From Alphaproteobacteria bacterium (GTDB taxonomy: Bacteria > Myxococcota_A > UBA796 > GCA-2862545), in the NCBI GenBank assembly GCA_020632885.1, contig JACKEQ010000068.1, forward strand, positions 1 to 13,280: a DNA stretch of 13,280 nt, read 5' to 3'. A program made the translations under genes and the position numbers. Shown here piece after piece: positions 1-6,548 of this stretch; within the stretch, counting starts at the first letter, position 1; every line of letters starts with the position of its first letter. The notes beneath the pieces are model-generated. The model was not told where the DNA came from. It ran no database searches and saw only the letters and a program-made list of their open reading frames with translations.

Positions 1-148
1 TGACCTGATGGACCCCCACACCTGGGACAAGAACGGGTTCACCAGCACGACCTCGGACGACCCCGCCGCACGGCTGTACTGGGCGGCGGTTGGGGCGGGT
101 GTGGCCGGTCCCTACCTCGACCAGAAGCACAACGGGGTGGATCAGTGA
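1..148 (+). CDS. C-terminal fragment of an unrecognised protein (partial at left edge)
   Basis: An open frame enters from the left edge (first whole codon at base 2) and ends at TGA 146-148, giving the last 48 residues of a protein. The tail is hydrophilic to mildly hydrophobic, with a run reading RLYWAAVGAGVAGPYLD near the end, and I recognise no family in it. It is taken as real because its stop overlaps the GTG of the next gene by four bases (GTGA). That arrangement is typical of translationally coupled genes and suggests the two proteins belong to one operon. It could be another exported protein like its neighbour, but nothing here proves that. Confidence 0.6.
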   Translation, partial: DLMDPHTWDKNGFTSTTSDDPAARLYWAAVGAGVAGPYLDQKHNGVDQ

Positions 149-1404
149 TCGCACTGGTAGGCTTGCTGGGTTGCCTCGAATCACCCCCCCAGTATGCAGA
201 TGCGGTCCCCGAGCGACGCTGGACGGGCAGCTTCGAGCTCGGGCGCGCAGGTCAGTCCCTTGCCGTGGGTCGTTTCGGCAGCGAGGCAAGCGCGCGGATC
301 GCTGTCCTGGCGCCGCATCTCACCTACCCGGAGGGCGGTCCGACCGACCCTGCGAGGGTCTATGTCGTGCCCGCGCGGGCGGTCGGGACCCTCCTCGAGG
401 ACGTCGCCGATGGCGTCATCCTCGCGGACAGCCCAGGTATCGAGGCCGACTGTCGGTGCCTGGTGGCCCTTCCCGATGGCGACTCCGACGCCCTCGGCAT
501 CACGACGTCGCTCGAGTCCTACGTGATGCGCTCGCCGCTGGACGGCACCGCGTCGATGGCCGACGCGGATGTGACCGTCGAGTACATGCCCTACGATGAA
601 GTGGCCGAGCTCGGAGGGACGAGCCGCTCCCTGGCAGGCTCGACATCGAGGTTGGACGTCAGCTTCCTGCGCGCACTGCTCCGACTGGATCAACCGGACG
701 GCGCCGTTCGACCCGTCGCGACGGACTTCGCAATCACCAACAACGCGATCGACGACTTCAATCCGATCGGCACGCGCATGATCCGTCTCGGAGACCGCCT
801 GGCCCTCTCGACGTACCATCCATCCCAACCGGTCTCCAGCGTGGCCCTCCTCCCCGACGACGCGAGCTCGTGGGAGGACGCCATCCAGTGGACCAGCCAG
901 GGGTGGCACATCGAGGCCCTTCGGTCGGGAGACCTCGACGGCGACGGCTCCGAAGACCTCGTCGTCTCCGATGGGACCGGAACCGTTTTCATCCTCACCG
1001 ACCTCACCACACCCGGAACCCTCGACGGTGCCGCCGCGACCCGGATCGTCACGACCGAGCCGGGCGCCCGGTTCGGCCGCGATGTCGCGGTCGTCGACCT
1101 CGATCACGACGGCCAGGACGACCTCGTCGTCGCGGCACCCATGGCAGACCGCCAGCTGGAACGCATGGGTACGCCACCCGGGCGCTTCCTCGTCTACCGG
1201 GGACCCTTCGAGGCGCGGGACTACGACTGGCGCGAGGCCGACCGCGTGGTGTTCGACGTCGAGAGCGAGCCCAACGACGTGTTCGCCACCACCTTCGCGG
1301 TCGGAGACGTCGACGAGGACGGGCAGGACGAGCTCGTCGTGGGGTCCTCGGTCTGGGGACCCGGCCAGGTCGGCATGGTCGCCTGGTACGACGACCTGCT
1401 CTGA
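145..1404 (+). CDS. FG-GAP/VCBS-repeat lipoprotein (integrin-like beta-propeller)
   Basis: This 419-residue protein starts at GTG. A short hydrophobic N-terminus ends in a lipobox-like LLGC with Cys10, so it is probably exported and lipid-anchored. The signal peptide is unusually short and lacks a basic n-region, so the true start could lie slightly upstream inside the overlapping gene. At least three Asp-rich calcium-loop motifs of the type DxDxDGxxDLVV are visible, starting near residues 263 (DLDGDGSEDL), 318 (DLDHDGQDDL) and 388 (DVDEDGQDEL). Weaker copies lie near the N-terminus. Such FG-GAP repeats form beta-propeller blades in integrin alpha chains and in many secreted proteins of myxobacteria-like bacteria. 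The substrate or partner is unknown; a surface binding role is inferred. The gene overlaps its upstream neighbour by GTGA and converges on the sppA-like gene with only two bases between them. Confidence 0.85.
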   Translation: MIALVGLLGCLESPPQYADAVPERRWTGSFELGRAGQSLAVGRFGSEASARIAVLAPHLTYPEGGPTDPARVYVVPARAVGTLLEDVADGVILADSPGIEADCRCLVALPDGDSDALGITTSLESYVMRSPLDGTASMADADVTVEYMPYDEVAELGGTSRSLAGSTSRLDVSFLRALLRLDQPDGAVRPVATDFAITNNAIDDFNPIGTRMIRLGDRLALSTYHPSQPVSSVALLPDDASSWEDAIQWTSQGWHIEALRSGDLDGDGSEDLVVSDGTGTVFILTDLTTPGTLDGAAATRIVTTEPGARFGRDVAVVDLDHDGQDDLVVAAPMADRQLERMGTPPGRFLVYRGPFEARDYDWREADRVVFDVESEPNDVFATTFAVGDVDEDGQDELVVGSSVWGPGQVGMVAWYDDLL

Positions 1405-1406
1405 GC

Positions 1407-3098
1407 CTACGGCTCCAGATCGAAGGGCAGCAGCGCGACGGGCTCGCCCTCGAGCTCCAGCAGGGTGTCCACCCGCTCCAGGGCCCGCTCGCCCACCACG
1501 CGTTGCAGCACCCGGTCCAGCAGCTCCAGGCGCGCCATGCCCGGCACCCGACGGTCGCCCATCACCTCGCGCATGAGGAGCTCGATGGTCGTCGTCGCGT
1601 GCCCCAGGATGTCGCGGCGGCGCACGGGTCCCTCGACCCCCGCCAGCTCCACCGCCCGCGCGAACGCGTCGTCCAGGTCGCCCAGACGGTCGACGATGCC
1701 CCGGGGCTCCGCCATCCGGCCGGTCCACACGCGCCCGCGGCAGTGGGGCTCCAGCGTGTCCTCCGGCACGTCGCGACCCTGGGCGACCCGGTGCACGAAG
1801 CCGTCGTACCAGCGGTCGAGCTGCTCGCGGAAGCGCTCGCGCTGGGCGTCCGTGAACCCGTCGAAGGCCGAGAGCATCGTGGCGTTCGGGGCCTTGCGCA
1901 CGGCCTGGTGCGTGATGCCCACCCGCCGCAGCGCGTCGCCCAGGAGGAACCGGATGCCCACGACCCCGATGGACCCCGTGAGCGTGCCCGGCCGCGCGAA
2001 CACCTCGGTGGCCGGGCTGGACAGGTAGACCCCGCCGCTCGCCGAGACGTCCTCGTAGGACGCGATGACGGGCTTGGCCTTCCGGAGCCGCTCGACCGCC
2101 CGCCAGATCAGATCCGACGGCAGCACGCCGCCACCCGGCGAGTTCACGTGGAGCACGACGGCCACGACGTCGTCGTCCTTGCGCAGCGCATCGAGCATCG
2201 GGACCACCGTGCGCGCCCGGATCCGCGGCGCCCGCCCGTCGCCCTCCATGTGGATGGGCCCCTCGAGGTGCAGCACGGCGACGGTCTTCGCCCCGCTGCC
2301 CACCAGCGCCATCTGCTCCTGCATCGCCGCCCGGCGCGACCAGGACGTGAGCTTCACACGCTTCGCCCGCTCGCCGTGGTGCTCCTCGAGCCAGTCGTCG
2401 AGCTGGTCCTCGTAGAGCAGACGGTCGACGAGCCCGTCCACCACGGCCTCCTCGGCGGACAGGGGCGCGCGCGCCAGGAGCGCCTCGAGGACCTCGGGCT
2501 GGAGCTTCCGGTCGGCCGCGATGTCCTCGAGCATCTGGCGCTGGAGGTCGTCGAGCAGGCTGTCGATGGCCTCGAGGTTGGACGGGGAGGCGAACGACCG
2601 GCTGAACATCTCGCCCGCCGACTTGTACGCGCCCGCCGCGAAGACCTCGGGCTCGACGCCGAGCCGCTCCAGCGCCTGCCCGACGAACACGAGCTCCGCC
2701 CCGAGCCCGACGAAGAACACCTCGGCGGTGGGCACGAGGAAGACCCGCTCGGCCGCCGTGGCCACCCAGAGCTCCGCGTTCGACGCGCCGTGCAGGAAGG
2801 CGTAGGTGGCCTTGCCCGCGTCGTGGAGCTCACGCAGGACGCGCCGGAGGTCCTGGATGGCCGCCCGCCCGCCCGGCGGCCCGTCGACGTGCAGGAGCAC
2901 GGCCTCGACCTGGGGATCCTGGACCGCCCGGCGGAGCGCACGCACGAGCCCCTGACGCGCCGCGGCGTCGCGCTCGGGCTGCACGCGGACCTCGAGGATG
3001 GCGTGCCCGCCCGTGAGCTGCCTGTGCACGGCGCCGTGCACGGCGCGCACGGGGGTGACGAGCGCGCGCGCGAGCAGCTGGCGGAGGGCGGTCAGCAT
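1407..3098 (-). CDS. sppA: SppA-type signal peptide peptidase, two-domain S49 serine protease
   Basis: This 563-residue protease carries two tandem S49 (ClpP/crotonase-like) domains, at roughly residues 30-260 and 305-520. It resembles the long form of SppA, which is about 618 residues in E. coli. The Ser/Lys dyad is visible: Lys159 in AGAYKSAGE of the first domain and Ser354 in SASGGVY of the second, followed by the family motif GTLTGSIGV. SppA degrades leftover signal peptides in the membrane. The N-terminus here is an amphipathic, arginine-rich stretch rather than a clear transmembrane segment, so the protein may sit peripherally on the inner membrane or in the cytosol. The ATG at 3096-3098 was chosen because GGGAGA precedes it by four bases and because homology starts soon after. 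The open frame extends 139 codons further upstream, but that stretch lies antisense to the next gene. It is divergent from the operon beginning at 3180. Confidence 0.9.
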   Translation of the reverse strand: MLTALRQLLARALVTPVRAVHGAVHRQLTGGHAILEVRVQPERDAAARQGLVRALRRAVQDPQVEAVLLHVDGPPGGRAAIQDLRRVLRELHDAGKATYAFLHGASNAELWVATAAERVFLVPTAEVFFVGLGAELVFVGQALERLGVEPEVFAAGAYKSAGEMFSRSFASPSNLEAIDSLLDDLQRQMLEDIAADRKLQPEVLEALLARAPLSAEEAVVDGLVDRLLYEDQLDDWLEEHHGERAKRVKLTSWSRRAAMQEQMALVGSGAKTVAVLHLEGPIHMEGDGRAPRIRARTVVPMLDALRKDDDVVAVVLHVNSPGGGVLPSDLIWRAVERLRKAKPVIASYEDVSASGGVYLSSPATEVFARPGTLTGSIGVVGIRFLLGDALRRVGITHQAVRKAPNATMLSAFDGFTDAQRERFREQLDRWYDGFVHRVAQGRDVPEDTLEPHCRGRVWTGRMAEPRGIVDRLGDLDDAFARAVELAGVEGPVRRRDILGHATTTIELLMREVMGDRRVPGMARLELLDRVLQRVVGERALERVDTLLELEGEPVALLPFDLEP

Positions 3099-3179
3099 CG
3101 GGTCTCCCTGGACACGGTCCTGAACAGGATATTCACGAACCCGACGCAGCACACCGTGTCGTTCGCTCCAGGAGGCCCG
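3099..3179. promoter_or_regulatory. Divergent intergenic region, likely promoters for sppA and the 3180-5946 operon
   Basis: These 81 bases separate two divergent starts and are among the less GC-rich bases of the window, with the run AACAGGATATTCACGAA near 3123-3139. Good ribosome-binding sites flank it on both sides: AGGAGG at 3170-3175 for the rightward gene and GGGAGA (minus strand, 3103-3108) for sppA. Both transcription units must start here or inside the opposing gene. No convincing -35/-10 pair could be assigned, so only the location is claimed. Confidence 0.35.
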
Positions 3180-3578
3180 ATGACCCACACCCTCACCGAC
3201 GACGAGTACCAGCCCCTGGTCGCCCTGCCGATCGAGCAGATCGTGGATCTGGCCGCGGAGCTCGACCTGGTGGCGCCCGAGCGCATCGATCGCCGGGAGC
3301 TCGTGAGTCTGTGCGTGCTGGCGCTCGTCGACCACGGCAAGGCGAACGGGCTCCCGTTCTCGAAGTACGACGCGGACGATCTGCAGGAGCTGTCGCAGGA
3401 GGACCTCGACGCCATCGGGCGCCTGCAGGGCCTGTCGGGCAGGGCCACCGTGCCGGCCGTCCTGAAGGCGGGTCAGAAGGTCTACAAGACGTTCAGCGCG
3501 CGGCGGGTGGACCACCCCATCCCGCTGATGCTCCCCATGCTGCTCTCGGCGGTCGCACGCGCCGCCCGAGCGCGGTAG
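3180..3578 (+). CDS. Small helical protein of unknown function, first gene of the operon
   Basis: This is a 132-residue protein starting at ATG with an ideal AGGAGG four bases upstream. I do not recognise a named family. Residues about 16-55 form two predicted helices rich in Leu/Ile/Val (motif LPIEQIVDLAAELDL, then a basic RRELVSL). This loosely resembles the Rho N-terminal/SAP-like helix-extended-loop-helix pattern used for nucleic-acid binding; the resemblance is weak and is an inference only. A central acidic part (DADDLQELSQEDLD) is followed by a basic segment and a hydrophobic C-terminal stretch ending in Arg-rich residues, which could touch membrane. It is 20 bases upstream of the zinc-ribbon membrane protein gene and so probably shares its transcript. 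Confidence 0.8.
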   Translation: MTHTLTDDEYQPLVALPIEQIVDLAAELDLVAPERIDRRELVSLCVLALVDHGKANGLPFSKYDADDLQELSQEDLDAIGRLQGLSGRATVPAVLKAGQKVYKTFSARRVDHPIPLMLPMLLSAVARAARAR

Positions 3579-3598
3579 ACGTCCCCGGCGGAGGTTCC

Positions 3599-4072
3599 AT
3601 GGCTGCGACGAAGGAGTGCCCGTCCTGCGGGGAGGAGGTCCCGGAGTCCGCGAAGCGGTGCAAGAGCTGCTTCCACGACTTCGACGAGCCCGCGAAATCC
3701 ACCAACTGGGCCGGCCCCATCGCCCTGTTGGTGTCGCTGGCGGCCATGATGGTGGTGGCCGTGGTCACCCTCCTCTGGATCGTGAGCCAGCCCCAGGAGC
3801 AGAAGATCCTGGTGGACGAAGGCAGCCAGTCCATCATCTGGACGGCCACCTACGTCACCGGTCCGAGCACCGACCGCCTGGAGTTCAAGGACATCTCGCG
3901 GCTCGAGTACGTCGCCCACGCGAGCGGTGGCTACGAGATCGCGGCCGTCACCCACGACGGCGGACGCAAGATCATCCAGGAGAGCACGAGCCCCATCAAC
4001 GGCGAGGCCAAGAAGTACGCCGCCATGATGGACCGTCCCCTCCAGGAGATCGACAACACCCGCGGCTTCTGA
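3599..4072 (+). CDS. Zinc-ribbon single-pass membrane protein
   Basis: This 157-residue protein begins with a zinc ribbon: CPSC at Cys7/Cys10 and CKSC at Cys21/Cys24. One strong transmembrane segment follows at about residues 38-62 (rich in Ala, Val, Leu and Met, ending LLWIVSQ). The remaining 95 or so residues look like a small beta-rich soluble domain with motifs such as WTATYV and GGYEIAAVTHDGG. By the positive-inside rule the ribbon is probably cytoplasmic, with the C-terminal domain in the periplasm; this is inferred. The short-linker zinc-ribbon plus helix design is common in bacterial membrane proteins of unknown role. GGAGG lies four bases before the ATG. It sits seven bases upstream of the MreB-like gene, which suggests a shared envelope-associated role. 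Confidence 0.85.
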   Translation: MAATKECPSCGEEVPESAKRCKSCFHDFDEPAKSTNWAGPIALLVSLAAMMVVAVVTLLWIVSQPQEQKILVDEGSQSIIWTATYVTGPSTDRLEFKDISRLEYVAHASGGYEIAAVTHDGGRKIIQESTSPINGEAKKYAAMMDRPLQEIDNTRGF

Positions 4073-4079
4073 GGCGCCC

Positions 4080-5090
4080 ATGCGTGGCACGGCGGACCTC
4101 GCCGTCGACTTCGGGTCCTCGACCATCCGCGTGACCACCCGCGGCAAGGGCGTGACCCTCGACATCCCGAGCGCCATCGCGACCCGGCCCGGCCCGAAGG
4201 GGCCCGAGGTGGTCGCGGTGGGCAAGCAGGCGCGCCGCATGCTCGGGCGCACGGGCGCGGACATCAAGGTCGTGCGGCCCGTGCGGGGCGGTGTCGTCGT
4301 GGACTTCCCGATGGCGGAGGCCCTGCTGCGCTACGCGCTGAAGTCCGCGGGGGCCCGCACCCTCCGGCGTCCCCGCGTGATGGTCGCCGTGCCGAGCGGC
4401 ACGACGGAGGTGGAGCGGCGGGCCATCCAGGAGGTCGTCCGCGCGGCGGGCGCACGGGACGTGCTGCTCGTGAGCACGTCCATGGCGGCGGCCATCGGCG
4501 CGGGCATCCCGGTGAACGAGCCCAGCGCGAGCCTCGTGGTGGACGTGGGCGGCGGACGCACGGACGTGGGCATCGTGAGCCTCGGCGGTCTCGTCGTGCG
4601 GCGCGGCCTGCAGACGGCCGGAGCGGCCTTCGATGCGGCCCTCGTGGGCTGGGTGCGCCGGAACCACAACCTGCTCATCGGCGACGCCACGGCGGAGGCC
4701 CTGAAGTGGCGGGTGGGGGCGGCGGCCCAGCTCGCCGAGGTCCGCACGATGCGGGTGCGCGGGCGCGACCTGCCCACCGGGGCGCCGCGGGAGGTCGACG
4801 TCGACTCCCACGACACGGCGGAGGCGCTCCACGACCCCGTGACCCACATCCGGACCATCGTGCTGGACGCCCTGCGCGAGGCGCCCCCGGAGGTGGCGGG
4901 CGACATCCACGACCGCGGGCTCGTGCTCTGCGGCGGGGGGGCCGCGCTGGCCGCTCTCGATCGGGTGCTCTCGGACGCCACGCACCTGCCCGTGCTCGCC
5001 CCGGAGTTCCCGGAGCAGTGCGTGATCAACGGCGCCGCGGCGCTGCTCGACGACCCCGTGCTCCTCGAGCGGGTGGCGCACGTTCAATGA
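4080..5090 (+). CDS. MreB-like actin-family protein, divergent paralogue
   Basis: This 336-residue protein is collinear with MreB (347 residues in E. coli), the bacterial actin that guides cell-wall synthesis at the inner membrane. Family features include phosphate-1 near Asp10 (AVDFGSS), MLGRTGADI, the VERRAI helix, SMAAAIGAG, the second phosphate loop DVGGG at 155-159, and the adenosine motif VLCGGGAALAALDR. Several differences stand out. The E. coli motif with catalytic Glu143 (IEEPMAAAIGAG) aligns with VSTSMAAAIGAG, so Thr133 replaces that Glu. Arg160 replaces the Thr after GGG. The N-terminal amphipathic membrane helix is missing. The protein may therefore bind nucleotide but hydrolyse it poorly, and may act as a regulator or stable filament. 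Comparisons with E. coli are from memory. The GAGG ribosome-binding site overlaps the upstream stop codon, and its own stop overlaps the next start by ATGA. I leave the symbol blank because it may not be the primary MreB. Confidence 0.88.
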   Translation: MRGTADLAVDFGSSTIRVTTRGKGVTLDIPSAIATRPGPKGPEVVAVGKQARRMLGRTGADIKVVRPVRGGVVVDFPMAEALLRYALKSAGARTLRRPRVMVAVPSGTTEVERRAIQEVVRAAGARDVLLVSTSMAAAIGAGIPVNEPSASLVVDVGGGRTDVGIVSLGGLVVRRGLQTAGAAFDAALVGWVRRNHNLLIGDATAEALKWRVGAAAQLAEVRTMRVRGRDLPTGAPREVDVDSHDTAEALHDPVTHIRTIVLDALREAPPEVAGDIHDRGLVLCGGGAALAALDRVLSDATHLPVLAPEFPEQCVINGAAALLDDPVLLERVAHVQ

Positions 5091-5794
5091 GCGTGGTGCT
5101 CGTGTCCGACCTGCACCTGCAGGGCCCGACCGACCCCACGCAGATCGAGCTCCTGGCGTTCCTCCGCGAGGCCCGCTTCGACGAGCTGGTCGTGGTGGGC
5201 GACCTGTTCGACGTCTGGCTCGCGCCTCCCGGGCAGGTCCCGCGGGACGCCGCACCCGTGGTCGACGTGCTGCGCGAGCTCGGGGCCACCTGGCTGGGCG
5301 GGAACCACGACCCCTCCCCGCGCGTGCCGGGCCTGCGGACGGCCCGTCGGTGGCGGCGGGACGGGGTGCTCGCGGTCCACGGCGACGACGGCGAGGGGCC
5401 CGCCCACCACGCGGTGCGCGCGCTGCTCGGGTCGCGCACGGTGGGTCGGGTGGCCGGGGGCATCGGTGTCGACCGGGTGTTCGCGCTGGGTCGCGTGGCG
5501 TCGGGTCTGCGGCGGAAGGCCCACGACGAGGCCGGTCAGCGGCGGGCGCTCGCGGTGCAGACGGCCCTGGTGGACCGGTGGCTCCTGTCCGCGGACACCG
5601 TAGTGGTCGGGCACACCCACGCCCCCGGGGTGATGGAGCGTCCGGGTGGACGGCTCGTGAACCTCGGCGACTGGTACGAGCACCGCACGTTCGGGCGGCT
5701 GGAGGACGGACGGGTGCGCCTTCTCCACTGGCGGGACGGCGAGGAGGTCGAGCTGGACGGCCCTCCCCGCCGGCGTCCCGAGCTCCTGCGATGA
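5087..5794 (+). CDS. Calcineurin-like metallophosphatase, LpxH-like (UDP-2,3-diacylglucosamine hydrolase family)
   Basis: This 235-residue enzyme is close in length to LpxH (about 240). All metallophosphoesterase metal-site motifs are present in order: SDLHL (Asp8, His10), VVGDLFDVW (Asp39), GGNHD (Asn73, His74), AVHGDD (His98) and VGHTHAPG (His176, His178). The GDLFDVW and VHGD spacing matches the LpxH/YbbF branch, which cleaves the pyrophosphate of UDP-2,3-diacylglucosamine in lipid A synthesis at the inner-membrane face. Classical LpxH usually carries GNRD where this protein has GNHD, so another nucleotide or lipid substrate remains possible. It starts at ATG inside the stop of the MreB-like gene (ATGA) with no clear ribosome-binding site, which implies translational coupling. 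Its stop in turn overlaps the DUF2256 start by ATGA. Confidence 0.82.
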   Translation: MSVVLVSDLHLQGPTDPTQIELLAFLREARFDELVVVGDLFDVWLAPPGQVPRDAAPVVDVLRELGATWLGGNHDPSPRVPGLRTARRWRRDGVLAVHGDDGEGPAHHAVRALLGSRTVGRVAGGIGVDRVFALGRVASGLRRKAHDEAGQRRALAVQTALVDRWLLSADTVVVGHTHAPGVMERPGGRLVNLGDWYEHRTFGRLEDGRVRLLHWRDGEEVELDGPPRRRPELLR

Positions 5795-5946
5795 GCCGGC
5801 GGAAGGTGGACCTCCCCACGAAGATCTGCGCGACCTGCGGGCGGCCCTTCGTCTGGCGGAAGAAGTGGGAGCGCGTCTGGGAGGAGGTCCGGTACTGCTC
5901 CGAGCGCTGCCGTCGCGGGCGGAGGCCGGAGCCCGCAGAGGGGTGA
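5791..5946 (+). CDS. DUF2256 small zinc-binding protein
   Basis: This 51-residue protein matches the DUF2256 pattern across its length: a basic start, the motif LPTKICATCGRPFVWRKKW, then YCSERCRR. Four cysteines (13, 16, 36 and 40) form a C-x2-C...C-x3-C zinc site. No biochemical role is established for the family as far as I recall; in many genomes it sits next to cryptochrome/photolyase genes. Here it is instead the last gene of an operon with an MreB-like protein and a metallophosphatase, coupled to the latter by ATGA. The short basic zinc fold could bind nucleic acid or a partner protein, which is inferred. One base separates its stop from the stop of the converging Imm11-like gene. Confidence 0.9.
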   Translation: MSRRKVDLPTKICATCGRPFVWRKKWERVWEEVRYCSERCRRGRRPEPAEG

Positions 5947-5947
5947 C

Positions 5948-6529
5948 TCAGGGTGGCGAGGCCTCTCCTGCCGGGACCCACCGCAGGTCGACCCCCGCCT
6001 GGACCGCCGCTGCCTTCAGCCGCTCGGAGCCGAACAGGAACTGGCCGAAGGTCGGGTCGTCGAGGCGGAAGAGGTCGAGGTCTCCGACCCGGTCGGGATC
6101 CACGACGAGCCGCCGCGTCAGGGTGAGGTAGTCGTACTGCGGGTGCGGGACGATGTCGGAGCGCTCGCGATCCACGGCGTCGAGACGGTCGAGCACCCGA
6201 AGGGCGTGATGGGCGCCGCGCACGTCGCCCGAGCGCGTCTGGAAGCGGACGGGCAGCGACCGGTGGCGCGCCATGCTGTGAGCCTGGAGGACGGCGAGCA
6301 GGCGCTCGGAGACGAAGTGCTCGTCCGCCGCCACCGGCCCGATGTCGAAGGACAGGGGGGCCGCCTTCACCACGAACACGGGCGGCTCGGACCAGCCGGT
6401 GACGTACTGCACGAACGGCCCCCCGTCGCCGTCGTGGGTGCCGCCCGAGCCCGGGAGCAGCTTGCGCTCGAAGAAGATGGGGTGGCCCTTCCGACCATCG
6501 TCGTGGGGCAGCAGGAGGTACGTGGACAT
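5948..6529 (-). CDS. Imm11/DUF1629-like protein (putative immunity-type)
   Basis: This 193-residue protein resembles the Imm11-like/DUF1629 family common in myxobacteria. The pattern is a central FVSERLLAVLQAH segment, a DRLDAVDRERSDI segment and a C-terminal DLFRLDDPTF...SERLKAAAVQAGV ending in a Trp-containing strand. The family was named from its association with polymorphic toxin systems, where members are predicted to neutralise toxins. Many copies, like this one, occur without an adjacent toxin, so the function here is open. The ATG follows GGGGAGA at good spacing. The gene lies 19 bases downstream of the CHORD-like gene and is probably co-transcribed with it. No signal peptide or transmembrane segment is visible, so it is likely cytoplasmic. 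Assignment is by motif pattern only. Confidence 0.65.
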   Translation of the reverse strand: MSTYLLLPHDDGRKGHPIFFERKLLPGSGGTHDGDGGPFVQYVTGWSEPPVFVVKAAPLSFDIGPVAADEHFVSERLLAVLQAHSMARHRSLPVRFQTRSGDVRGAHHALRVLDRLDAVDRERSDIVPHPQYDYLTLTRRLVVDPDRVGDLDLFRLDDPTFGQFLFGSERLKAAAVQAGVDLRWVPAGEASPP

Positions 6530-6548
6530 GGTCTCCCCGGTGGCTCGT

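Noticed and set aside
3099..3515. N-terminal extension of 139 residues for the sppA-like gene
   Set aside because: It lies antisense to the well-supported 3180-3578 gene, while ATG 3098 has a good ribosome-binding site and sits just before the first domain.
870..3578. A 902-codon plus-strand open frame running antisense to the sppA-like gene
   Set aside because: It is the mirror of a coding strand in GC-rich DNA, with highly biased Arg/Pro/His composition and no domain. Only its last 132 codons are a real gene, starting at 3180.
3996..5981. A 661-codon minus-strand open frame opposite the MreB-like and metallophosphatase genes
   Set aside because: Its Arg/Pro/Gly-rich translation has no domain, and both plus-strand genes carry clear catalytic motifs.
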